From Nocardia uniformis NBRC 13702 (GTDB taxonomy: Bacteria; Actinomycetota; Actinomycetes; Mycobacteriales; Mycobacteriaceae): a stretch of DNA of 64,000 bases. The translations under genes and the position numbers were made by a program. The DNA lies in assembly GCF_001613345.1 (NCBI RefSeq), contig NZ_BDCE01000049.1, forward strand, positions 116,084 through 180,083. The letters run 5' to 3'. The notes below the pieces were generated by a model that was not told the origin of the DNA, made no database searches, and worked only from the letters and a program-made list of their open reading frames with translations. Of the stretch, positions 43,600 to 51,659 are shown piece after piece (positions within the stretch are counted from its first letter, which is position 1; each line of letters starts with the position of its first letter).

Positions 43600-44868
43600 T
43601 CAGTTCACCTTCTCCGCGCAGACCGCATCGACGGCCGAAGCCAGGATCTCCAGACCGTGGTCGAGTTCGGCACCGGTAATGGTCAGTGGCGGAAGCAGTT
43701 TCACCACTTCGTCCTCCGCGCCGGAGGTCTCCACCAGCAGGCCGTGCTCGAAGGCGACCTGGGTCACCTTGCCCGCCTGCGAGGCGTCGTCGAATACCAG
43801 GCCCTGCACCATGCCGCGGCCGCGTGTGGACAAGCCGTCATAGGCGGCGGCCAACCCGCTGAGGGCGCGCCGGGCGCGCTCCCCCTTCACCTGGGTGGCG
43901 GTCTGCAGGGTGTCATCGGACCAGAAGTGCTCCAGCGCCGCCGTCGCGGTGATGAAGGCAGGGTTGTTGCCGCGGAAGGTGCCGTTGTGCTCACCCGGAG
44001 CCCACACATCGAGTTCGCGCTTCATCAGCACCAGCGCCATCGGCAGGCCGTAGCCGCTGATGGATTTCGACAGTGTGACGATATCGGGGGTGATCCCGGC
44101 GGCCTCGAAGGAGAAGAACGGCCCGGTGCGCCCGCAGCCCATCTGCACATCGTCGACGATCAGCAGTATGCCGCGGTCGGCGCACAGTTCCGCCAGGCGC
44201 CGCAGCCATTCCGGGCGCGCGATATTGACGCCGCCCTCGCCCTGCACGGTTTCCACAATGACGGCCGCCGGGTTGTCCTGGCCCGAGGAGGAGTCGTCGA
44301 GGACCCGCTCCATCCAGTCCAGTCCGTCGGAGTCGCCCAGGTAGCCGTCGTAGGGCATGGACGTCGTATGCACCAGCGGCACACCGGCACCCGCGCGCTT
44401 GGCGGCATTACCGGTCACCGACAGCGCACCCAGCGACATACCGTGGAATGCGTTGGTGAAGTTGATGATCTCGGTGCGTCCGGTCACCTTGCGGGCGAGC
44501 TTCAGCGCCGCTTCCACGGCATTCGCGCCCGTGGGTCCGGGGAACTGCACCTTGTAGTCCAGGTCGCGGGGGGTCAGGATGGTGCGCTGGAAGGTCTCGA
44601 GCAGGCCCCGCTTGGCCACCGTCGACATATCCAGGCCGTGGGTGATCCCGTCGCGCGAGATGTAGTCGATCAGCGCCTGCTTGAGCACCGGATTGTTGTG
44701 GCCGTAGTTCAGTGATCCCGCACCGGCGAAGAAGTCGAGGTAGTCGCGCCCGCCCTCATCATGCAGCCACGAGCCGCTGGCCGTGTCGAAGACCGTGGGC
44801 CAGGAACGGCAATAGCCGCGCACATTCGATTCGACTGCATCGAAGATCGACGTCTCGGTGGTAGTCAT
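43600..44868 (-). CDS. ectB: diaminobutyrate-2-oxoglutarate transaminase
   Basis: A 422-residue class III aminotransferase that makes L-2,4-diaminobutyrate from aspartate semialdehyde, the first ectoine step. PLP motifs: FPGPTGANAVEAALKLAR, IVDDVQMGCGRTG, and the Schiff-base Lys in TLSKSISGYGLP (about residue 262). The ATG at 44868 overlaps the ectA stop (ATGA). The frame stays open far upstream through ectA, but only in a non-coding phase. Confidence 0.96.
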   Translation of the reverse strand: MTTTETSIFDAVESNVRGYCRSWPTVFDTASGSWLHDEGGRDYLDFFAGAGSLNYGHNNPVLKQALIDYISRDGITHGLDMSTVAKRGLLETFQRTILTPRDLDYKVQFPGPTGANAVEAALKLARKVTGRTEIINFTNAFHGMSLGALSVTGNAAKRAGAGVPLVHTTSMPYDGYLGDSDGLDWMERVLDDSSSGQDNPAAVIVETVQGEGGVNIARPEWLRRLAELCADRGILLIVDDVQMGCGRTGPFFSFEAAGITPDIVTLSKSISGYGLPMALVLMKRELDVWAPGEHNGTFRGNNPAFITATAALEHFWSDDTLQTATQVKGERARRALSGLAAAYDGLSTRGRGMVQGLVFDDASQAGKVTQVAFEHGLLVETSGAEDEVVKLLPPLTITGAELDHGLEILASAVDAVCAEKVN

Positions 44869-45428
44869 CGGTTTTCCTCCAGTGTGGTCGGCTGCGTGAT
44901 TCGGTACAGGCGCTCGGCCTCGTGGTGGTCGGGAAAGTCTGCGCGTTCGAATAGCGAGTAGTCGGCCATAGTTGCGCCGCGACGGCGCGCCAGCGAACCG
45001 AACATGGCGATAGACGCCGGATTGTCCGGTGAGATAGTGGTTTCCAGTGTCGAAACACCCTGTCCGGCACAGTTGTTCAGCAGGTGGTCGAGCATTGCGA
45101 CACCCAGGCCGCGACCACGATAGGCATGGTCGACGGCTACCTGCCACACGAACAACACATCCGGCGCGTGTGGCCGCTGGTAACCAATGACGAATCCGGC
45201 AACCACTCCGTCGATATCGACGACCATCGAGGTGGCGGCGAAATCTCGGCACCACATCAGGTAGGCGTAGCTCGAATTGGTGTCGAGCACCTGAGAGTCG
45301 CGGGCGATTCGCCAGATCTGGGCACCGTCGTCGACACATGGTGATCGGAGTGCGAAGCGGGAGCCGTCAGGCGGTTCCACAGGAGCGTTCGAAACGGTTT
45401 CGGGGAATTGACTGAATGTTGTCTGCAT
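44865..45428 (-). CDS. ectA: diaminobutyrate acetyltransferase
   Basis: A 187-residue GNAT acetyltransferase that forms N-gamma-acetyl-diaminobutyrate. The acetyl-CoA region VWQVAVDHAYRGRGLGVAML is intact, and the substrate-binding SSYAYLMWCRDFAATS is the EctA signature. First gene of ectABCD. Only 71 bp separate it from the histidine kinase gene on the same strand, so read-through from the two-component genes is possible. Confidence 0.96.
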   Translation of the reverse strand: MQTTFSQFPETVSNAPVEPPDGSRFALRSPCVDDGAQIWRIARDSQVLDTNSSYAYLMWCRDFAATSMVVDIDGVVAGFVIGYQRPHAPDVLFVWQVAVDHAYRGRGLGVAMLDHLLNNCAGQGVSTLETTISPDNPASIAMFGSLARRRGATMADYSLFERADFPDHHEAERLYRITQPTTLEENR

Positions 45429-45499
45429 GACTGTTCAAGCTTCCCGAACCAATCTTGAGATAGTCCGGTCGGAATCATTACCGTTGTATGACGACCCCG

Positions 45500-46291
45500 T
45501 TACCCACGGATGTCACATACCGGTAGTCTGATACTGAATCGCGCACCGCCGCCGGGCCGTTCACTGCATTCCACCCGTCCACCATGGGCCGCAACGGTTT
45601 CCGATACCAACGCCAAGCCGATTCCGGTTCCGCTCGCCGCCCTGCGACCCGTCCTTCCGGTGGCGAAACGATCGAAGATGCGCTCCCGATCCGCTTCCGG
45701 CACACCGGGACCGGCGTCATCGACATCGATTACCGCCACCGAACCCACGCGGCGCAACGTGACGGCAACCACACCTCCACCGTGACGTACGGCATTGTCG
45801 AGCAGATTCGCAAGGGCGCGTTCCAACTCCAACTTGCGGCCACGGACCGCCGAATCTCGCACCACCGTCAGCAAATCCGCGCGCTGACCACGGCCGGTGA
45901 TCGTATGAATGAGCAGCGCACCGACCGACAGCGGTTCGGTATCCCCCCGATGTACGCCTGCTTCGAGGCGGGCCAGTTCCAACATGTCATCGAGGGTGCG
46001 GCGCAGGTGATCCACCTCATCGGCCACTAATCCCAGGGCACGGCGAGATCGTTCCGGCAGATCCGACTCGTACCGGCGCAATACCCCTACACTGGTAACC
46101 AATGTTGTTACCGGCGTACGTAGTTCATGACTTATATCGCCAACCAGGCGGCGTTCCCTCTCGACACGCCGCCGTAATGATTCGACCAGGGGCGCGTAAG
46201 CCCGCCGACTCGCCCATACTCCGACCGCCGCGCCCGCCGCTGCGGCGGCCAGGACACCGATGATCAGCGGCAACACGCCCCAGGCGGTCAC
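45500..46291 (-). CDS. histidine kinase without extracytoplasmic sensor domain
   Basis: A 263-residue sensor kinase. One membrane segment (residues 5-28) is followed directly by a short linker and the HisKA box GDISHELRTPV (His about 55). The HATPase domain is complete: N-box LANLLDNAVRHGG, G1 DVDDAGPGVP, F-box IFDRFATG, G2 GTGIGLAL. No periplasmic loop or HAMP domain is seen, so it may sense membrane state or need a partner. Its GTG overlaps the stop of the response regulator (GTGA). Confidence 0.9.
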   Translation of the reverse strand: MTAWGVLPLIIGVLAAAAAGAAVGVWASRRAYAPLVESLRRRVERERRLVGDISHELRTPVTTLVTSVGVLRRYESDLPERSRRALGLVADEVDHLRRTLDDMLELARLEAGVHRGDTEPLSVGALLIHTITGRGQRADLLTVVRDSAVRGRKLELERALANLLDNAVRHGGGVVAVTLRRVGSVAVIDVDDAGPGVPEADRERIFDRFATGRTGRRAASGTGIGLALVSETVAAHGGRVECSERPGGGARFSIRLPVCDIRG

Positions 46292-47019
46292 TGGCGCACG
46301 TCGAGCCGGTATCCGAGTCCGCGCACCGTCACAATCAGTTGCGGATCGGACGGATCTCGTTCGATCTTGGTACGCAGGCGCCGAATATGGACGTCGACAA
46401 TCCGTTCGTCACCGAAGAAGCCCCGATCCCATACCCGCTCCAGCAGCAGCGCGCGACTCAGCACCCGCCCCGCCGATTCGGCGAGTTCACACAGCAGTCG
46501 ATATTCGGTCAGGGTCAGGTGGATTTGTTCCTCGCCGCGACGAACGATGCCGCTCTCGGTCGACAGCACCAGGGGTTCGGTCGGATGGTCGTCCAGCACC
46601 ACGGTGCCGAGCTCCGACTCGGGGTCCTCCTCGGCGGCGGCCTGCTCGGCGAAGCGCGCGCGCCGGGCCACGGCCCGCATGCGCGCGGTGATCTCCTTCA
46701 CCTCGAATGGTTTGGTGACGAAGTCGTCGGCTCCCGCCTCCAGCGCGGCCACCACATCGTGGGTGTCATCGCGCGCGCTCACCACGATGATCGGCACGTC
46801 ATGGTCGCGGCGGATCTCCCGAATACAGGTGAAGCCGTCCATTCCGCCGAGCATCAGATCCACGATCATGAAGTCCGGTGCACCATTGACCCGCACATGT
46901 TCGAGCGCGACCTCGGCCTCCTCCGCCTCGGCGACGTCATAGCCCTCGTCCTCCATTGCCAGCCGCAATGCCAGGCGGACCCGGTCGTCATCCTCCACGA
47001 TCATCAAGTTCGCACTCAT
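46288..47019 (-). CDS. OmpR/PhoB family response regulator
   Basis: A 243-residue regulator. Receiver domain residues 1-118 with acidic pocket EDDD, phosphoacceptor in MIVDLMLGGMDG (D about 52), and switch Lys in VTKPF. The winged-helix DNA-binding domain has LTLTEYRLLCELAESAGRVL and GDERIVDVHIRRLRTKI. First in a run with the kinase and then ectABCD. A 13-bp direct repeat (47069-47112) lies upstream and is a candidate for autoregulation. Similar to the CseB/MtrA group, but the signal is unknown. Confidence 0.92.
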   Translation of the reverse strand: MSANLMIVEDDDRVRLALRLAMEDEGYDVAEAEEAEVALEHVRVNGAPDFMIVDLMLGGMDGFTCIREIRRDHDVPIIVVSARDDTHDVVAALEAGADDFVTKPFEVKEITARMRAVARRARFAEQAAAEEDPESELGTVVLDDHPTEPLVLSTESGIVRRGEEQIHLTLTEYRLLCELAESAGRVLSRALLLERVWDRGFFGDERIVDVHIRRLRTKIERDPSDPQLIVTVRGLGYRLDVRQ

Positions 47020-47068
47020 ATAGCCCAATCCAAAGTCGACACCCGGACGCGGGAACCGCGTCCGCCAG

Positions 47069-47112
47069 CACGCCTCTACCTCTACTTCCTTCGAACAGTC
47101 ACGCCTCTACCT
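47069..47112 (-). promoter_or_regulatory. 13-bp direct repeat upstream of response regulator gene
   Basis: AGGTAGAGGCGTG (minus strand) occurs twice, at 47100-47112 and 47069-47081, 31 bp apart (about three helical turns), 50-93 bp before the response regulator start. OmpR-family regulators bind direct repeats, so this could be its own site. Confidence 0.5.
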
Positions 47113-47247
47113 AGATGGAACAAGTCACGACAAAATGGAGTACCCACCTCCGCCGTGACCTAAACGTTACGTTTTCACGCCGAGGTGAGCGCCGACTGGG
47201 TCGACACTCCGACGCTGGCCGGGCCCCGGATGTGGCATCGTGTGCGG

Positions 47248-47643
47248 GTGTCTGATATATCTCCGCGCGCGACCACGGCCACCAGTCTGCGACTGAGTGC
47301 GCTACTCGCCGTCACCGGAATACTGCATTTCGTCGTACCGAAGCTGTTCGACGCCATCGTGCCGCCCGCCCTGCCGGGTAACGCGCGCTCCTATACCTAT
47401 GCGTCCGGTATCGCGGAACTCGGTGTCGCGGGCATGCTCGCCATCCCGCGCACCCGACGGGTCGGCGGGATCGCCGCGGCCCTGCTGTTCCTCGCCGTCT
47501 TTCCCGCCAACATCCAGATGGCGGCCGACTGGTGGCGCAATCCGAAGATCCCGCTGCCCATGAAGGTCGGTGCACTGCTGCGGTTGCCGGTGCAGATTCC
47601 CATGGTGACCGAGGCCGTGAAGGTCGCTCGTACCGCCGCGTAA
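47248..47643 (+). CDS. DoxX family membrane protein
   Basis: A 131-residue protein with four predicted membrane helices (about residues 12-32, 52-70, 78-95 and 108-125) and the GxLHF/P motif region ILHFVVPKLFDAIVPPALPG typical of DoxX/MauE-like proteins. GTG start at 47248. Family members are tied to redox balance or thiol metabolism, but this one stands alone between a two-component system and arfB. Confidence 0.82.
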   Translation: MSDISPRATTATSLRLSALLAVTGILHFVVPKLFDAIVPPALPGNARSYTYASGIAELGVAGMLAIPRTRRVGGIAAALLFLAVFPANIQMAADWWRNPKIPLPMKVGALLRLPVQIPMVTEAVKVARTAA

Positions 47644-47648
47644 TCACT

Positions 47649-48077
47649 TCAGTCGTCGGTACCGGCCCGACGATCACGCTTGATGCCGGACCGACGACGC
47701 TTATCCGCGAGCCGACGCTCCCTCGCCCCTCGGCTGGGCTTGGTGGGGCGGCGCGGAGGCGGCGGCGGTGCGGCCGCGGCCCGCAGTAGCGCTACGAGCC
47801 TCCCCCGCGCGGCCATGCGGTTGGCCAGCTGCGCGCGGTACTCGCTCGCGGCGATGGTGAGCACACCGTCGACGAGCCGGTCGGCCAGCCGCTCCAGCAG
47901 GCGCGAGCGCAACCGATCGGGCACGGCCCGCGAATTGGCCACATCGAAAGAGAGCTCCACCCGACTGTCGGCGGTATTGACCCCCTGCCCGCCGGGACCC
48001 GACGACCGGGAGAATCGCTCCCGCAGCTCAGCGGCAGGAATCACCAGCGAGCCGCTCACCACCAGGTCGTCGTCCAC
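47649..48077 (-). CDS. arfB: alternative ribosome-rescue factor / peptidyl-tRNA hydrolase ArfB
   Basis: A 142-residue release-factor-like hydrolase. The catalytic GGQ lies in SSGPGGQGVNTADSRVEL, and the basic C-terminal tail (KPSRGARERRLADKRRRSG) inserts into the mRNA channel of stalled ribosomes. GTG at 48077 gives the family N-terminus DDDLVVSGSLVIPAAEL. Convergent with the DoxX gene, 5 bp between stops. Confidence 0.92.
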   Translation of the reverse strand: MDDDLVVSGSLVIPAAELRERFSRSSGPGGQGVNTADSRVELSFDVANSRAVPDRLRSRLLERLADRLVDGVLTIAASEYRAQLANRMAARGRLVALLRAAAAPPPPPRRPTKPSRGARERRLADKRRRSGIKRDRRAGTDD

Positions 48078-48158
48078 ACCGACAGCATGCCCGGTCGACC
48101 GAAGCCCATTCGAGACAGCACTGCGTGAGTCACCGAACCGACATCGCGGTGCTGGAGC

Positions 48159-48644
48159 GTGCGGATGCCGGGCGCGGACCGTATCGCAGCGACCTGGCAC
48201 GTCACCACGTCCGGCCTCGACACCAGGATGGTCATGCCGACCACCGTGGATCTCGACGAATACACGTACACCGCGTACATGTACATCGCGCCGCGCGGCG
48301 GGTCCGACCGATTCCTGTTCGAGGGTGCTTCCGCGCAGACGCTCGGCGATGCCGTCCGAACCGTCGTCCGGGACGACGCGCTGTCGCCCCCTCGGCCACC
48401 GGCGACCGCTGGCGGATTCGCTCGACATGCCGACCGCCGCGCCATCGGTGGACCGGTCGCGAACCTCACCCGGCGCGAAGACGATGTCCTCGTGCTGATC
48501 GCATGCGAGTACTCCGGTGCCGAAACCGCCAGGGCGCTAGCGATTTCCGAGCAGGCCGCGACGATCCGTATCGACCGGGGCCTGGACAAACTACGGCTAC
48601 GGGATCGGACCGGGCGGCCATCTTCGCGGATGAGGCGCGGCTGA
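48159..48644 (+). pseudogene. NarL/FixJ-type response regulator remnant
   Basis: The frame begins inside a receiver domain at RMPG (the residue before it, normally the phosphorylated DI, is lost) and continues with IAATWHVTTSGLDTRMVMP, TTVDLDEYTYTAY and TLGDAVRTVVRDDAL, which are clear receiver sequences. A degraded LuxR-type HTH follows (LTRREDDVLVLIACEYSGAE, then LDKLRLRDRTG). The N-terminal half of the receiver and the start codon are missing, and several core residues are altered. No partner kinase is nearby. Confidence 0.7.
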
Positions 48645-48837
48645 TTCGTCCCGGCGCACCGAGTGCGCGGCAGATCGGTGAATCTTGCGGCAGCAGCGAC
48701 GGTTTCGAGAATGCGGCGGACACTCTTCCCCTCGAGGGGGTTGCCACCCCGAGGCCGCGCGGACCGCGGTCCGGACCTCGGTGGCGGCTCGGCACCTGCC
48801 CCAGACCTGCGGTTGTACACCGCATTTCGTTTATAAC

Positions 48838-48862
48838 GTTTGGATAACACGAAGTGGGGTAC
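48838..48862 (+). promoter_or_regulatory. SigF/SigB-type promoter of the sigma gene
   Basis: GTTT, 15 bp, GGGTAC: a close fit to the general-stress sigma consensus GTTT-N14-16-GGGTAT. It lies 42 bp before the sigF-like start, indicating autoregulation. Confidence 0.75.
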
Positions 48863-48903
48863 CCCAAGGAAGTCGGATTCTCCACGAGAACGAGGAGCAG
48901 CAG

Positions 48904-49719
48904 ATGCCGATCACCGACGCTCGACCGAATAGGTCACAGCGCCCGTCGGACACCTACGACAATATCGAGCCGTGGTTCGAGAAGTTGGCCGCCGTGGAGC
49001 CGGATGACCCGCACCGCAAGCAGATTCGTGAGCACATCCTCGAATTGTGCCTACCACTGGCAGAACACATCGCGCGCCGATTCACCGGTCGCGGCGAGGA
49101 GTTCGACGACTTGAACCAGATCGCCACCCTGGGTCTGGTGCTCGCCGTGGACCGCTTCGACGTCACCCGGGGCAGCAGCTTCCTCTCATATGCGGTCCCG
49201 ACCATTATGGGCGAGGTGCGCCGACACTTCCGCGACCACACCTGGTCGGTGCGAGTTCCGCGCCGCACCAAGGAAATTCAGCGCAGCATCGGCCCCGCTG
49301 TGGAAAGGCTCTCGCACCGACTCGAACGTATGCCCACCGCTCGTGAGATCGCCGCCGAACTCGACGTCGAAATCACCGAGGTCACCCAGGCACTCATCGC
49401 GGGCAATGCCTACAAGGCGCAATCTCTCGACGCTGTCATCCAGCACGAGGACGACAGCGGTACCAATGCCGCTCTGGACTCGCTCGGCACCGAGGAGCAC
49501 TGCTACGAGCTGACAGAGGACGCCATGGCGGTGCGTCCCCTCATCGCCGCCCTACCCGAACGCGACCGGCGCGTCCTCGATATGCGGTACTACCAGCACA
49601 TGACGCAAACTCAGATCGCCGAGCAACTGTCCGTGTCCCAGATGCAGGTGTCCCGCATTCTCAGCAGAACCCTCGCCACCCTGCGCAAGCAGGCTCTCGC
49701 CGAACCGCGCGCGGCCTGA
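48904..49719 (+). CDS. sigF: SigF/SigB-family alternative RNA polymerase sigma factor
   Basis: A 271-residue group III sigma factor of general stress response. Sigma-2 (FDDLNQIATLGLVLAVDRFD), sigma-3 (VPRRTKEIQRSIGPAVERLS) and sigma-4 (MTQTQIAEQLSVSQMQVSRI) are all intact. GGAG precedes the ATG at 48904. Its own promoter has the SigF consensus. Such factors are normally held by an RsbW-type anti-sigma kinase; the nearest candidate (49862-50553) is broken, so control must come from elsewhere or be relaxed. Actinobacteria often carry several paralogues. Confidence 0.92.
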   Translation: MPITDARPNRSQRPSDTYDNIEPWFEKLAAVEPDDPHRKQIREHILELCLPLAEHIARRFTGRGEEFDDLNQIATLGLVLAVDRFDVTRGSSFLSYAVPTIMGEVRRHFRDHTWSVRVPRRTKEIQRSIGPAVERLSHRLERMPTAREIAAELDVEITEVTQALIAGNAYKAQSLDAVIQHEDDSGTNAALDSLGTEEHCYELTEDAMAVRPLIAALPERDRRVLDMRYYQHMTQTQIAEQLSVSQMQVSRILSRTLATLRKQALAEPRAA

Positions 49720-49728
49720 GCCGCCCGC

Positions 49729-49812
49729 CCGATCGCGGCCCCGGCCGCCCCGATCACGGCCCCGGCCGACCCGATCACGGCCCTGGCCGACCCGATCACG
49801 GCCCTGGCCGAG
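49729..49812. repeat. 21-bp tandem repeat, four copies
   Basis: Four head-to-tail 21-bp units (CCGATCACGGCCCTGGCCGA plus one base) directly after the sigF-like gene. Units 2-4 differ by single bases; unit 1 is slightly more divergent. The last unit doubles as the left arm of the terminator hairpin, so the array probably grew from that arm. Confidence 0.85.
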
Positions 49813-49838
49813 CGTGACGCAACCGCTCGGCCAGGGCC
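49800..49838. terminator. strong hairpin terminator
   Basis: A perfect 15-bp stem (GGCCCTGGCCGAGCG pairing with CGCTCGGCCAGGGCC) with a 9-nt loop, between the sigF-like gene and the convergent decayed phosphatase gene. Confidence 0.85.
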
Positions 49839-49861
49839 GTTTCGACTGCTCCGACAACGCC

Positions 49862-50553
49862 CTACATCGGGTAGTCGAAGCGCAGCGTGACGCGGGTGCC
49901 CTGGGTGGTGCGCACGGTTTCGACCTCGTCCGCCAGCCCGCGCATGATGGTGAACCCGCGGCCACGATGCGGGGCGCTCCCCACCACCGCACCCGAAAAG
50001 CCAGCGGCCCGAATCACAGACCGTCACGGTAATGCTGTCGCACTGCCGGAAGGCCCCCAGCGATACGGTCGCGGTATCCGCACCGGTGCTTCGTCGCGCA
50101 CCGCCGCCGTGTTCGATGGCATTGCCGAGGGCCTCACCGGCCGCGAGCAGTATGTCGTAGGCCTGCTCCGGATCTATAGCTCGCTCGGATAGCCAGTGCC
50201 GCAACTGATTTCGAAGCTCGGGAACTTGCGTGGCAATGGCGGGCAGGATCGCGACGAAACTACGGGCGGTCGAGTGGAGCCGGTCGCACCGCCAGTACCG
50301 CGATATCGTCGGTATAGCCGCCGGGCGGGGTCAGGCGGCGCAGCGATTCGGCACACACCTCGCCGACCGGCAGGTGCGCACACTCCGCGAATGCCGCCCG
50401 CAGCCGGTCGAAACCGACGTCGAGACATTCCCCGGGCCGTTCGATCAGCCCGTCGGTGTACAGCAGGATCATGCTGCCGGGCGGTACCTCGGCCCAACCG
50501 AATCCACTGCCGTGCAGTAGATTCGGGACGGCCACCGGTGGTCGAGGGCCGCG
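49862..50553 (-). pseudogene. decayed SpoIIE-type phosphatase / anti-sigma kinase regulator
   Basis: Minus-strand pieces of a PP2C phosphatase and an HATPase domain occur in order. The phosphatase C-terminal third (GFGWAEVPPGSMILLYTDGL, then GGYTDDIAVLAVRPAP) ends in a stop at 50260. In another frame comes SFVAILPAIATQVPELRNQL and AYDILLAAGEALGNAIEHGG up to VTVCDSGRW. A further +1 shift near 49990 gives GRGFTIMRGLADEVETVRTT to the final stop. The N-terminal half is lost where the DoxX-repeat gene ends (50554). Normally such proteins control a SigF-type factor. Confidence 0.75.
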
Positions 50554-51555
50554 CTAGCTTCGGGGTGTCCTGGCGTCGATGCCGTCGCGCACCGTCTCCA
50601 TCAGGTGCACACCGCGTTTACGGGCAGCGGCCGAGAGTTCCGGCGCGCGTTCCCTGACCACCTGTGCCAGTTCGGCTTCCCGCTCGCGGGCGGCCTCGGC
50701 CCACTCCGGACCTCGCTCCTTCGCGATCTCGGCCAGCCGCGCGGCCTGAACCTGTGCCGCTTCGGCCGCCTTGGCGCCTCGAATCTGCGCTTGCTCAGCC
50801 GCTTTGGCGGCCCGCGCCTGTGCCCGCTCAGCCGCTTTGGCAGCTCGAACCTGTGCCCGCTCGGCGGCCTTCATACCTTTGGTCTGGGCGGCTTCGGCCC
50901 ACTCCGGACCGCGCTCCTTGGCGATCTCCGCCCACTTCGAACCCTGGGCCTGCGCCGTTTCGGCGACCTCGGATCCCTTCGCGGCGGCGATACCGGCCAG
51001 GGAGCGGGCTCGAACAGCGGTGTCGTGCAGGCGTTCTCCGACGGCCTCGGACGTCGATCCATTGCTCGCCGCGCCGATCGGCAGGGCGGCCGATACGCTG
51101 GCGGCGGCATTGCGGGCGGCGCGCCGTCCACGCCAGCCGAGGGAGGGCTTGCCCTCGGTATCGGCGCTGGCGATCAGCAGTCCACCTAGCAGGCTCACAT
51201 CCTTGAGGAAGGCGGCACGTTTGGCGGTTTTGCGCTCCGGATCCTTCTCGGCCCAGAAGTCCTGTTCGGTCACCGCGGCCGGAATCACGGTCGCCGCGAG
51301 CACCAGGGCGGCGGCCCGGGGCGCACGCCCCAACGCCAGCAGCACGCCACTCGCTACCTGAGCTCCGGCATTGACCCGCACCAGCAGCGCCGGATCGGCC
51401 GCCTTGTTCGTGCCGGGTTCCCCGGGGGTCTGCCCGGCGCGGCGCAGCAGGGTCGACGCCGCCTCCACCCGGTGCTCCGGATGCATCAGCGTGTCGACGC
51501 CATCCACCACGAAGGCGGAGGCGAGCAGCGGTCGGGCGAGTCGGCGGAGCAACAT
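50554..51555 (-). CDS. DoxX family membrane protein with C-terminal coiled repeat tail
   Basis: A 333-residue protein. The N-terminal 130 residues form a DoxX domain (LARPLLASAFVVDGVDTLMH, then ALVLAATVIPAAVTEQDFW) with about four membrane segments. The tail (residues 165-325) is Ala/Glu/Arg-rich and contains near-perfect 11-residue repeats (KAAERAQVRAA, KAAERAQARAA, KAAEQAQIRGA, KAAEAAQVQAA) and two copies of AKERGPEWAEAA, predicting a long amphipathic helix. A SigF-type promoter lies upstream. Confidence 0.83.
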   Translation of the reverse strand: MLLRRLARPLLASAFVVDGVDTLMHPEHRVEAASTLLRRAGQTPGEPGTNKAADPALLVRVNAGAQVASGVLLALGRAPRAAALVLAATVIPAAVTEQDFWAEKDPERKTAKRAAFLKDVSLLGGLLIASADTEGKPSLGWRGRRAARNAAASVSAALPIGAASNGSTSEAVGERLHDTAVRARSLAGIAAAKGSEVAETAQAQGSKWAEIAKERGPEWAEAAQTKGMKAAERAQVRAAKAAERAQARAAKAAEQAQIRGAKAAEAAQVQAARLAEIAKERGPEWAEAAREREAELAQVVRERAPELSAAARKRGVHLMETVRDGIDARTPRS

Positions 51556-51659
51556 TGAACGTCCCCTTTGCGTCGTAAACCGAACAAACAGGCAGGGTGC
51601 AAGGACCAGGCTAACGCTCAGTTACCGAACCTTGCCAGGACCACCTACCGTTTCGTCGG

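Noticed and set aside
42298..45428. Novel natural-product cluster
   Set aside because: All four enzymes are standard ectoine/hydroxyectoine genes in the usual order; only the regulatory neighbourhood is unusual.
49729..49812. CRISPR-like repeat
   Set aside because: The copies are directly adjacent with no spacers, and no cas genes are present; it is a simple tandem repeat.
8520..50553. Frameshifts as sequencing errors
   Set aside because: Most of the fossils also lack large parts of the protein or have a missing end, which base-call errors cannot explain. Single frameshifts, for example near 49990, could still be errors on their own.
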